From Thermoanaerobaculia bacterium (GTDB taxonomy: Bacteria > Acidobacteriota > Thermoanaerobaculia > Multivoradales > Multivoraceae), in contig JANQPS010000158.1 in the NCBI GenBank assembly GCA_028285365.1, positions 1 to 43,315 on the forward strand: a DNA stretch of 43,315 nt, in the 5' to 3' direction. This document shows positions 1 to 7,373 of this stretch, piece by piece; position 1 is the stretch's first letter; every line of letters begins with the position of its first letter. The notes beneath the pieces are model-generated. The model saw only the letters and a list, made by a program, of their open reading frames with translations. It made no database searches and had not been told where the DNA came from. A program made the translations under genes and the position numbers.

Positions 1-367
1 CTCCGGTGACGGTGGCGCCCGAGTAGCGTGCGATTTCGATCATCGGGCCGCCAACTCCGCAGCCGACATCGAGAACACGCCACCCCGGCGCCAGCCCGAG
101 ATCGTTTGCCAGATCTTGCTCGTGACGCCTCAGCGACTGTTTGACCGTCTCGTCTGCCCTTCGTGGTGCGAAGTGAAACGACGGTCCCCAGCCAAACTCG
201 TAGAAGTCGGTCACGAGATCGTAGTAGTCGGTGACCATGGAGGCGTAGTTGGACTTGCGGGCCTCCACGGTTCCGTCTGAGCTCTCGTCGTGGAGCGCCT
301 CGTAGCGCCTGCGCTGCTCTTCGACGCTTGCTGGAGCTGATGGCGATGCCGCTTTGTGCCCGGTCAC
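1..367 (-). CDS. smt: Sterol C-24 methyltransferase, N-terminal part (cut by window edge)
   Basis: Only the first 122 codons are present; the gene runs off the left edge. The translation carries the sterol methyltransferase signature around residues 56-66 (YEFGWGPSFHF), the conserved RHE at 81-83, and SAM motif I at 98-107 (VLDVGCGVGG), in the order and spacing of yeast ERG6 and plant SMT1. This family transfers a methyl group from SAM to C-24 of the sterol side chain. The start is GTG at 367, preceded by GAGG five bases upstream and seven bases after the stop of the Rieske oxygenase gene, so the two are probably one transcript. Seen: the motifs. Known: ERG6/SMT chemistry. Inferred: that the substrate here is a sterol made or taken up by this bacterium. 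Bacterial SMTs are uncommon. The C-terminal half, with the rest of the active site, cannot be checked. Confidence 0.88.
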   Translation of the reverse strand, partial: MTGHKAASPSAPASVEEQRRRYEALHDESSDGTVEARKSNYASMVTDYYDLVTDFYEFGWGPSFHFAPRRADETVKQSLRRHEQDLANDLGLAPGWRVLDVGCGVGGPMIEIARYSGATVTG

Positions 368-374
368 GTGTTCC

Positions 375-1481
375 TCAGTCGAGTCGATTCGATCGACTCG
401 AGTCCCGGCTCGCGGTTGCAGTCGCAAGCCTTCGTCCTTTCTCGACGGTGGTTGGCGTGAGATCCTCGGGCAGGAACTGCCGGTACCAGTCGCGCATACG
501 GCGGACGGGGCCATCGCCTGGGACGAGCTTGGGTGGATCGCGATAGATCTTCTTCTCCCAGATGCCGATGTCCTCTGCGAACTGCGACATCCAAGACCCG
601 ACAACGTACCAGACCACCAGCCGGGGTACGGAACGAGACGCAAACCACCTGAAACGAACGCTCTGTTCGAGTGGTGAGAGTGGCGTCAATGTCTGAAACA
701 TCAGGATCTGACCCAGCTTCGGAAGCTCGAAGCGGAAGGTTGCAACTCCTCCCGGCCCCAGGAACTCGATGGTCGCCTCCGCTGCACTCCAGGATCGCTC
801 CTTGCCGAAGACCTCCAGGACCGCGCTGTCTCTGAAGGTCGCCTTCCAGGGATCTGGGTCACCAGGAGACCAGCGCACCCGGTGTCGTATCTTCACCTTG
901 GGCACCGACCACTGTGTCCAGGGCAGCTTCATGCGCGAGTGCAACACGTCGAAATGCTGGAAGTCGACGCTGTTCTCGGCAAATTCGATGAGATGCATGG
1001 CGACCGTCCCAAGGTCCTTCCAACCTCTAGGAACCAGAGCGCCGCTGTCGAGCTCTTCGTAGTCGCCGAGCTCGTGTGGCTCGTCGGTTCGTCCTTCGGC
1101 ATTGTGAAAGACGAGCACCATGCCGTGCAGCTCGCGAACATGGATGCAGTCGGCTCTCACCGCGCGCGAGACCGGGCCTCGAGGGGTTGAGGTGACGGAG
1201 CCGTCCCTCCCGAATCGCCAATGATGAAAAGGACAAACGAGTGTGTCGTCTTCGACGGTGCCGTCACCGAGGTGGGCACCGAGGTGTGGGCAGTAGGCGT
1301 CTAGAGCGGTAACGGAGGGATTCGTCTTTCCCCGAAAGAGCACCATCTCCCGACCGAGGCAGGCAACGGTTCGAAGCTGGCCGGGCCGCAGCTCGTGGGA
1401 GTCGAGGACCCGATACCAACCGGTTGGATACGCGTGCGGATAGGTCGCGAGTCGTCGCTTGATGGCGTCGTCGTGGTGCAT
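375..1481 (-). CDS. Rieske non-heme iron oxygenase, cholesterol 7-desaturase/sterol demethylase-like
   Basis: A 368-residue protein with a Rieske [2Fe-2S] motif (C64-x-H66 and C83-xx-H86, CPHLGAHLG...CPFHHWRF) and a mononuclear iron site (N170, D173, H176, H181 in ENSVDFQHFDVLH). A later AEDIGIWE segment is the kind of conserved acidic motif found in KshA/DAF-36/Neverland-type oxygenases. These enzymes use O2 and electrons from a ferredoxin/reductase to oxidise the sterol nucleus. Known members include cholesterol 7-desaturase and the bacterial C-4 demethylase component SdmA; I cannot tell which reaction applies here. The CPFHHWRF form and the YPTGWYRV opening look closest to Neverland-type proteins. 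It sits seven bases upstream of the sterol methyltransferase, which supports a steroid substrate. No ferredoxin or reductase is encoded nearby. ATG 1481 has only a weak GCGGA upstream. Confidence 0.85.
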   Translation of the reverse strand: MHHDDAIKRRLATYPHAYPTGWYRVLDSHELRPGQLRTVACLGREMVLFRGKTNPSVTALDAYCPHLGAHLGDGTVEDDTLVCPFHHWRFGRDGSVTSTPRGPVSRAVRADCIHVRELHGMVLVFHNAEGRTDEPHELGDYEELDSGALVPRGWKDLGTVAMHLIEFAENSVDFQHFDVLHSRMKLPWTQWSVPKVKIRHRVRWSPGDPDPWKATFRDSAVLEVFGKERSWSAAEATIEFLGPGGVATFRFELPKLGQILMFQTLTPLSPLEQSVRFRWFASRSVPRLVVWYVVGSWMSQFAEDIGIWEKKIYRDPPKLVPGDGPVRRMRDWYRQFLPEDLTPTTVEKGRRLATATASRDSSRSNRLD

Positions 1482-1582
1482 TCCGCGTCTGACTTGGCAG
1501 ATCCGTGAAGAGGCGTCATCGCTAAACTACACTGCCCGTCTATCCCAGTTGTCTCGATAGACCCACATGGGTGGTCGACCGT

Positions 1583-1624
1583 GTCGACTTCGTGGCGTCG
1601 ACTTCGTGGTGTCGACGACGTGTC
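1583..1624. repeat. Three tandem 14-bp units around GTCGAC palindromes
   Basis: GTCGACTTCGTGGC (1583-1596) is followed by GTCGACTTCGTGGT (1597-1610) and a degenerate third unit GTCGACGACGTGTC (1611-1624). A further GTCGAC lies at 1574-1579. The array lies in the 193-bp space between the two divergent Rieske genes, upstream of the preferred start at 1675. It could be a regulator site, or coding sequence if the second Rieske gene started at 1567. Confidence 0.6.
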
Positions 1625-1674
1625 AACGCGGCCGCCGACTTGTGACCCGCTTGGACCCTGGCTCTGCCCCGACT

Positions 1675-2694
1675 ATGGCGCGTTTTCCTTTCCCATCGCT
1701 GCCTTCAGGCTGGTTTGTGGTCGAGCTCGCGCACAAGATCCGCCGCGGCTCGGTGCATCGATTTCGATACTTCGACCGCGAGCTCGTGCTCTACCGGACG
1801 AAGAGTGGTCAGGCTCGGGTCGTCGACGCGTTTTGTCCACACCTCGGTGCTCATCTCGGGCACGGGGGCCGAGTCGACGGTGAAGACATCGTGTGTCCGT
1901 TTCATGGCTTTCGTTTCGATGTTGAAGGCGCGTGTAGTCGAACCCCATACGGTTCCGCTCCGGCGAAGCGCGTGCGCCTCGGTCAACTACCCTGTCGGGA
2001 GCGCTGTGGAGTCGTGCTCGTGTGGTTCGACCCTCTGGGCAGACCGCCGAAGTGGGAGGTTCCCGAGCTCGACCTGGGGAGCTGGAGCCGCATCGTGAGC
2101 CATCGGTATCGCGTTGCCACGCACCCACAGGAGACCACCGAGAACAGCGTCGACTTCGGCCACTTCACAGAGCTGCACAGCTTCTCGAGTGCGTCGATGA
2201 GCTCACCACTCGAGACTGATGGACCTCAGTTGCGCACGAGCTACCGCGTGACCAAGCCGCTGCTTCCTCTCCGTGTCCTGGGTCGCTTGGCTGTCAGAGT
2301 CGATTTTGATGTCCACGTTTGGGGTCTAGGGTACTCGCTCGTCGAAGTTTCGGTGCCACGTTTCGGAGTCCAGTTGCGAGAGCTCGTGCTTCCGACACCG
2401 ATCAGCGATGACCTTCTCGACCTACGCGTGGCTTCGATGATCAGGCGTCTGCCCGGTGCGCCGCTGAGCGGACTCGTCGCCTACCCGCTCTTGCTACTCA
2501 CGTTTCGGGCTCTGCGGGCTGAAGTCGAGCGCGACATCCCCATATGGGAGCACAAGAAGTACTGCGAGAAGCCTGGTTTGGCGCCGGGAGATGGCCCGGT
2601 CGGGCTCTATCGTCGGTGGGCGCGTCAGTTTTACGTCTGGAGTGATGAAGACTCGATCCCGATGGTGGTCGATCGAGGAACTGGGAGCTCCTAG
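1675..2694 (+). CDS. Second Rieske non-heme iron oxygenase
   Basis: 339 residues from ATG 1675. Rieske ligands are C54-x-H56 (FCPHLGAHLG) and C74-xx-H77 (CPFHGFRF). The catalytic iron motif is ENSVDFGHFTELH with N157, D160, H163 and H168, and an ERDIPIWEHKKY segment near residue 290 matches the KshA/DAF-36 class. Like its divergent neighbour it should hydroxylate, desaturate or demethylate a ring substrate, most likely a sterol. The two paralogues differ throughout and are not a recent duplication. The frame is open back to ATG 1567, but residues before MARFPFPSLPSGWF look like non-coding translation and overlap the 14-bp repeats, so 1675 is preferred. The stop is two bases before the next gene, implying translational coupling with the metallo-beta-lactamase-fold protein. 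The exact reaction is not known. Confidence 0.85.
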   Translation: MARFPFPSLPSGWFVVELAHKIRRGSVHRFRYFDRELVLYRTKSGQARVVDAFCPHLGAHLGHGGRVDGEDIVCPFHGFRFDVEGACSRTPYGSAPAKRVRLGQLPCRERCGVVLVWFDPLGRPPKWEVPELDLGSWSRIVSHRYRVATHPQETTENSVDFGHFTELHSFSSASMSSPLETDGPQLRTSYRVTKPLLPLRVLGRLAVRVDFDVHVWGLGYSLVEVSVPRFGVQLRELVLPTPISDDLLDLRVASMIRRLPGAPLSGLVAYPLLLLTFRALRAEVERDIPIWEHKKYCEKPGLAPGDGPVGLYRRWARQFYVWSDEDSIPMVVDRGTGSS

Positions 2695-2696
2695 AG

Positions 2697-3503
2697 ATGT
2701 CGATTCAACTGACCAGGCTGAACGCCGATACGAGCTGGATCCTCGAGGTGGACGGGACGAGATTGCTGCTGGATCCCTGGCTCGAGGGACCAGCGATCGT
2801 GGGACTGCCGTGGATTCACACGGCTGACCTGGCGCAGGCGGCGGTGCCGATCGCAGAGGTGCCGTCGGTCGACGCGCTCGTGATTTCGCACCCGTTCCCC
2901 GATCACTGCAACGCTCCGACGTTGCGCAAGCTGCGCGGGGACTTTCCGGCCTACGCGCCGGCCGTAGCGAGGCGACGAGTCAAGCGGTTGGGTGGCTTCG
3001 ACGACGTGACGGTGCTCGGCAACTGCACGGGACGCGGTCAGGCGGTTCGGGTCGGCAACGTGTCGATCGCCTACTGTCGCGCCGGACACTGGTTCGATCC
3101 GACCCACAACGTTCTGGTCATTCGCGGGCTCGACTCCGGCTCCACGCTCGCGTATTGCCCTCATGGGGTGGAAGTCTCGGACAGGACGCGCGACGCGATG
3201 GAGGCCCAGATCGGAGATCGGCTCGATCTGCTGATGTGCAGCTTTACGCTTCTGGATCTGCCGATCTATCTGGGCGGCGTCGCAAATCTCGGTCAGCAGG
3301 CGGCGGTCGGCCTGGCGCAATACTTTTCGCCGGACTGGGTTCTGCCGACTCACGACGGTGACAAGCCCGACAGTGGCTTCATCTCCTGGGTGTCGAAGCT
3401 GGAGCGCTGCGTCGAGCCTGGAGAGCTCCTGTCTCAGCATGGAATCAGCTCGGCCATTCCGTCGATCGAAATTGGCAGGACCTGGTCGTCGGCCGACGCC
3501 TAG
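2697..3503 (+). CDS. Metallo-beta-lactamase-fold protein with a degenerate metal motif
   Basis: 268 residues. The opening (strand, LLLDPWLEGP) and VDALVISHPFPDHC at 58-71 match the UlaG-like/COG2220 branch of the metallo-beta-lactamase fold. The usual HxHxDH reads H65-P-F-P-D69-H70 here, so the second histidine is replaced by Phe. Other candidate ligands are H131 (RAGHWFD), H156 (CPHG) and H219 (LPTHDGDKP). It begins two bases after the Rieske stop and ends five bases before the convergent P450, so it is almost certainly co-expressed with the Rieske oxygenase. Hydrolase activity is possible with an altered metal site, or the protein may be structural or bind iron. CMP-sialic acid hydroxylases are described as combining a Rieske centre with such a fold, which is only a loose parallel. 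The substrate is unknown. Confidence 0.75.
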   Translation: MSIQLTRLNADTSWILEVDGTRLLLDPWLEGPAIVGLPWIHTADLAQAAVPIAEVPSVDALVISHPFPDHCNAPTLRKLRGDFPAYAPAVARRRVKRLGGFDDVTVLGNCTGRGQAVRVGNVSIAYCRAGHWFDPTHNVLVIRGLDSGSTLAYCPHGVEVSDRTRDAMEAQIGDRLDLLMCSFTLLDLPIYLGGVANLGQQAAVGLAQYFSPDWVLPTHDGDKPDSGFISWVSKLERCVEPGELLSQHGISSAIPSIEIGRTWSSADA

Positions 3504-3507
3504 TCGT

Positions 3508-5682
3508 CTAGTCAGAACCTTCCAGCAGTTCGATCATCCGCGCGGCGGCGGTCTCACCGAGTCCCTCGCGAAGCTCCCGTGAGCCGCTCGTGAGCCGGTC
3601 GAAGCCACTCCGTTCGATCTTGATGACGCGAGTGGGGAGCGCTCCGCAAGCCCGGACTGTTGCCGTTCGCTCACGATTCTCCAGCAGGCCGATCTCCCCG
3701 AAGTAGTCGACGGCTTCGAGGCGCGCCAGGGGGACTTCGTTGCCGCTCGGATGTCGATTGGAGACCTCTACTTGACCACCGACCAGGAGATAGAAGGTGT
3801 CGGCGACATCTCCTTGGCGAATGATGGCCTCGCCGGCGCTGTACTCCTCGAGCTCCCACGAAACGTCGAGATCTTCGAGTGAGTTCGCGTTCAGGTCTGG
3901 CAGCATGGCGGCAAGGGTGCGAGTCAGAGAACGACGTCTCATGGTCGCTGCCAGTTCGCTGGTCGTCAGGTCGCAGTCGACGGCGAGCGTGTTGAAGGCG
4001 TTGCGGCCCAGGCGGAGTACTCTGAGGGATTCGCTGCTGGTGACCCGAACCGTCGCCGTGCGTGGGACACGCTGCAAGAGCCCGATCTCGCCGAAAGAGT
4101 CTCCGGGGCCGAGTCGAGCGAGTTGTTGCACCCGGCCGTCTCTATCCGCCAGAACGTTCACGTGCCCTCCACGGATGACGTAGAAGCTGTCGGCTTCGTC
4201 ACCCTGTCGGAAGACCTCGGTGTCGGGGGCAAAAGAGACCTCGGTCAGTTCCTGCTGAAGTCGGTCGCGAGCCTCAGGCTCGAGTCCTGCCAATGCGGTG
4301 TCGACTGCTGAGGTCGCCGGCCTTGGCGCCGTGATGGGCGACGGTTCTGTCTCTCGCGTGTGCAGCGAGACTTTGAACCGGGCCTCTGGAATGGGACGCG
4401 GAAAGCCTCGCACCACCAGTTTGCGTTGCGGGTCGGCGAGCCGGATGTCGCTTCCTCGGAGAAGACCCGCCATGGTGATCTTGGCGAGTGCAAGAGAGAG
4501 GCCGCGCGACATGCACGAATGACGTCCCAGGCCGAAGGGTGCGTAGGCGTGCGGTTGGAGATGCTCGTTGCGGCCTGCCATGCAGCGTTCGGGGTCGAAG
4601 CGGTCGGGGTTGGGATAGAGATCGGACATGAAGTGCGTGGCGGGACCCGCGATGTAGATCATCTGGCCTGCTTCGAAGTCGTACCCCTGAAACTCGAAGT
4701 CGTGGGCTATCACCCTCGGCAGGGCGATGGCCATCGGATAGCGACGGAGGGTTTCCAGCAACGTGGCACTCAGCAGTTCCATGCGTTTGAGGTCCATGAT
4801 GCTGGGCTCGCGGTCCGGCAGGTAGGCGTCGACCTCTTGTCGGAGACGGTCCGAGAGATCCTGGTCGCGGAGGACTTCGTAGAGGGTGAAGCTCACGTGG
4901 CGATAGAGATAGATGCCGGCGTTCTTGAGGGGCAACATGGCGAGCGCCAAGAGCGCCTTCTGGTCGAATCGATCAGGTTGGCTGCGCTCTAGCATGACCA
5001 GTGCATCGAGAACGTCTGGCGGCCTCGAGCCATCGGGCTGGGATTGCCTTCTCTCCTCGAGCACGTTCTCGAGAAACCCCGCGAAGCGGTTGCGAGCGCG
5101 CCTGACCGGCGGCAGATAGAGCGTCTTCTCAGGCAGGGCGTGGCCTACGGCGACGATTCCCATCATCGTGCCGTAGAGGCTCACGTCGGAAGCAAGGCGG
5201 CCGATGGTCTGGTTGGTCGTGCACGTCGATACGAGGTCGAAGACCAACTCCCGTAGAGCGGCCTCGACGTGCAGGTGTTGTCCCTCTCGCCAGTTGGCGA
5301 TCTGCAGCTCGATCCGCTCGAACAGCCTCGGGACAAAAGGCTCGATGGCGGATACCGAGAGTGCTGGCCCCAGCAGTCTCCGCAACTCGAGATGGCGGTC
5401 GCCGTCGTGACAGTTGGGAGCTGCGTCGCTCTCCATCTCGCGCACCATGCGCTGGTAGGTCCGTGAGTTGCTGAAGACTTCGTGGCCGCAACGCGAGAAG
5501 AACTGGTTGGCCTCGAGTCCAGCGAGGGTCAACATCTCCTGCCCTGGATAGCGGATGCGAAAGACCGGCCCGAGGCGGGCGTGTGCCTTGGCGAAAAAAC
5601 GGCAAGGGTCCCCGGTGGCCTGAAAGGAGTTGCCGAGAAGCGGCAGGCCGGGGTGGATCGGTGCGTCTTTTGAGTGCGGCAT
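3508..5682 (-). CDS. Cytochrome P450 fused to two C-terminal cyclic-nucleotide-binding domains
   Basis: A single uninterrupted frame of 724 residues. Residues 1-440 are a P450: proline-rich start (PGLPLLGNSF), K-helix E310-T-L-R313, and heme loop FGLGRHSCMSRG with the thiolate Cys at 390. Residues about 467-590 and 600-720 are two CNB (CAP_ED) domains, each with a phosphate-binding cassette ending in RTATV (FGEIGLLQRVPRTATV near 530-545 and FGEIGLLENRERTATV near 660-675). Two P450 features are odd. Helix I reads NAGIYLYRH (254-262) where most P450s have A/G-G-x-D/E-T-T, so the acid-alcohol pair is missing. The heme loop has Ser where Gly usually follows Cys-x. Inferred: a sterol- or lipid-modifying P450 gated by cAMP/cGMP or another ligand. 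It converges on the Rieske-MBL pair with a four-base gap. No strong Shine-Dalgarno precedes ATG 5682. Confidence 0.9.
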   Translation of the reverse strand: MPHSKDAPIHPGLPLLGNSFQATGDPCRFFAKAHARLGPVFRIRYPGQEMLTLAGLEANQFFSRCGHEVFSNSRTYQRMVREMESDAAPNCHDGDRHLELRRLLGPALSVSAIEPFVPRLFERIELQIANWREGQHLHVEAALRELVFDLVSTCTTNQTIGRLASDVSLYGTMMGIVAVGHALPEKTLYLPPVRRARNRFAGFLENVLEERRQSQPDGSRPPDVLDALVMLERSQPDRFDQKALLALAMLPLKNAGIYLYRHVSFTLYEVLRDQDLSDRLRQEVDAYLPDREPSIMDLKRMELLSATLLETLRRYPMAIALPRVIAHDFEFQGYDFEAGQMIYIAGPATHFMSDLYPNPDRFDPERCMAGRNEHLQPHAYAPFGLGRHSCMSRGLSLALAKITMAGLLRGSDIRLADPQRKLVVRGFPRPIPEARFKVSLHTRETEPSPITAPRPATSAVDTALAGLEPEARDRLQQELTEVSFAPDTEVFRQGDEADSFYVIRGGHVNVLADRDGRVQQLARLGPGDSFGEIGLLQRVPRTATVRVTSSESLRVLRLGRNAFNTLAVDCDLTTSELAATMRRRSLTRTLAAMLPDLNANSLEDLDVSWELEEYSAGEAIIRQGDVADTFYLLVGGQVEVSNRHPSGNEVPLARLEAVDYFGEIGLLENRERTATVRACGALPTRVIKIERSGFDRLTSGSRELREGLGETAAARMIELLEGSD

Positions 5683-5828
5683 GACGATCTGCTGCGACGA
5701 AACTACAGCGTCGCGAACGAAGGTGGCTGGACCTCAACTCAGACGCAGTCGGAGTCGATCACCCGACGTGCTGAGGTTGGCACCCACCGGGAGCCACAAA
5801 CCGGAGTCAGGCTGGCGCGGTCTTGCCG

Positions 5829-7316
5829 CTACTCAGACGGCGGTGCTTCGTAGGCTCCGACGTCGGGTGTGGAGTCTCGAGGTCGCCCTTCGATGTCGTG
5901 AGTGGCCGCGCCCACGGGATTGCCGTCGTCGATAGCCGGTGAATCTGGTGCCAGACGCAGGTCCTCGCCGAGCCAATTGACGAAGTAGTCGTCCAAATCG
6001 TCCGCGACGATCTCGTGATTGTGGTCGCCACCCGCCAGATTGCGACTCGTGAGATTGTTGCGCACGGTGTTGCCGGTACCCTCGATGGTGATCCAGGTGC
6101 GGGTCGGCCAGCCAGAGCTCCCGGGCGGTAGACCAGGGAAGTTGGATCCGCCGATGACGGTGTTGTTGACGATCTCCGAGTTGTTGGTGTCGTACCAGGT
6201 GATGCCGTGCCAATGATCACCCTTGCAGACGTTGTTGGTGATCTTGATGCGCTCCTTGGGGCCGTCTTCGAAGCCGCTCAAGCACTGCGTTGGTGACCAC
6301 GTTTCGGCGGGTTGTCCCGGCCCGTAGCGATTCATGAACACGTTGCCCGTGACCTCGATGTCCGAGGAGGTGTCGAGACCGGCTCCCATGTGACTCTGAA
6401 AGAAGTCGTCGTGGTGCCCGTCACCGAGTGACACGGCGTCGTAGATGCGATTGCCGACGAAGCGGTTGTGGTGGCCACCGGTGGCGATGCCGTCGCGCGA
6501 GAAGTACTCGACCTCGTTGTTGATGACGTCGGTGTTGTTGGCGCCGACCACGAAGCCCATGGCGACTCGCTCCAGGTGGTTGCACCTGACCACGACCGGA
6601 CCGGTGACACTGTAGATCCGCATCGCGTCGGTTGCCTTCTCGAGCCAATCGTCGACGGTGAGGAGCGCTCCGGAAGTGAAGTGGTTGCCATCGAGCTCGA
6701 TGTTCAGCGCCGGGCCATGGGTGCCATGGTCGTCGATGCGAATCATGGTGCCGCCGCCGTCGTTCGTGAAACTGAGCCCTTCGAGTCGCCAGTAGCCGCT
6801 GCCTCTGAAGTGCACGGAGCGAATGTTGGCTACTCGTGGCTGACTGGAGCGAATGGTCACCCAACTCGAGTTGTAGCAGCCCGTGATCTGCAGGTCCTGA
6901 TCGTGTCCGAGCTCACCCTCTAGAACGATGACGTCGCCGCCCTGGACGGGGGCTCCGGGGTTCCGAGGCGTCCCGAATCGATCGGTGCATGCGACTTCGT
7001 TGTCGATGACGTGCTGCAGAGAGGCCCAAGGGTTCGCGGGAGTTCCGTCACCGGTGACGTCGTCGCCCTCGTTCGGATCGACGTGGTGCTGCACCTCGCC
7101 GTCGTCGACCGGGTCGAGCAGGCAAGGACCCACCCCCGTGCTACCGCCTTCGAACAGATCCCAGGCCCAGAGATCTCCGCTTTCGACGCCATCGTCGAAG
7201 ACGAGGTTGGCCTGACCTGAAGCGAGCGCAGTCGACAGAGTGGCGACGAGCGCCGCCGCGACGACCAGGCGACGAGCGGTCAGGGCCCCGCAGGTAGCCG
7301 TCTCGTATAGCCACAT
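5829..7316 (-). CDS. Secreted right-handed parallel beta-helix protein
   Basis: 495 residues with a hydrophobic signal segment at about 17-33 (VVAAALVATLSTALASG), so probably exported. After it comes FDDGVESGDLWAWD, a stretch resembling the 'DGFESGDxxAW' segments common in exported proteins of some Acidobacteriota and Gammaproteobacteria. Most of the protein is a series of short imperfect repeats with Asn and Gly turns (VRNNLTSRN, EIVNNTVIGG, IEVTGNVFMNR) typical of pectate-lyase-like beta-helices. The end, RPRDSTPDVGAYE, resembles the closing motif of many beta-helix surface proteins. A glycan or polyuronate is the usual ligand for such folds, but I see no catalytic signature I can assign. 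The start ATG 7316 is provisional, because the region before the hydrophobic core is long and no Shine-Dalgarno is obvious. Confidence 0.75.
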   Translation of the reverse strand: MWLYETATCGALTARRLVVAAALVATLSTALASGQANLVFDDGVESGDLWAWDLFEGGSTGVGPCLLDPVDDGEVQHHVDPNEGDDVTGDGTPANPWASLQHVIDNEVACTDRFGTPRNPGAPVQGGDVIVLEGELGHDQDLQITGCYNSSWVTIRSSQPRVANIRSVHFRGSGYWRLEGLSFTNDGGGTMIRIDDHGTHGPALNIELDGNHFTSGALLTVDDWLEKATDAMRIYSVTGPVVVRCNHLERVAMGFVVGANNTDVINNEVEYFSRDGIATGGHHNRFVGNRIYDAVSLGDGHHDDFFQSHMGAGLDTSSDIEVTGNVFMNRYGPGQPAETWSPTQCLSGFEDGPKERIKITNNVCKGDHWHGITWYDTNNSEIVNNTVIGGSNFPGLPPGSSGWPTRTWITIEGTGNTVRNNLTSRNLAGGDHNHEIVADDLDDYFVNWLGEDLRLAPDSPAIDDGNPVGAATHDIEGRPRDSTPDVGAYEAPPSE

Positions 7317-7373
7317 GGCTACGAGTCTACTGGACCGGGCTCTTTGAAGCTCCGCTACGAGAGCTGGGGTGGT

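Noticed and set aside
2691-3440. A 249-codon minus-strand frame opposite the metallo-beta-lactamase-fold gene
   Set aside because: It is Arg- and Gln-rich with no motif, and the plus-strand frame is coupled to the Rieske gene and shows the fold.
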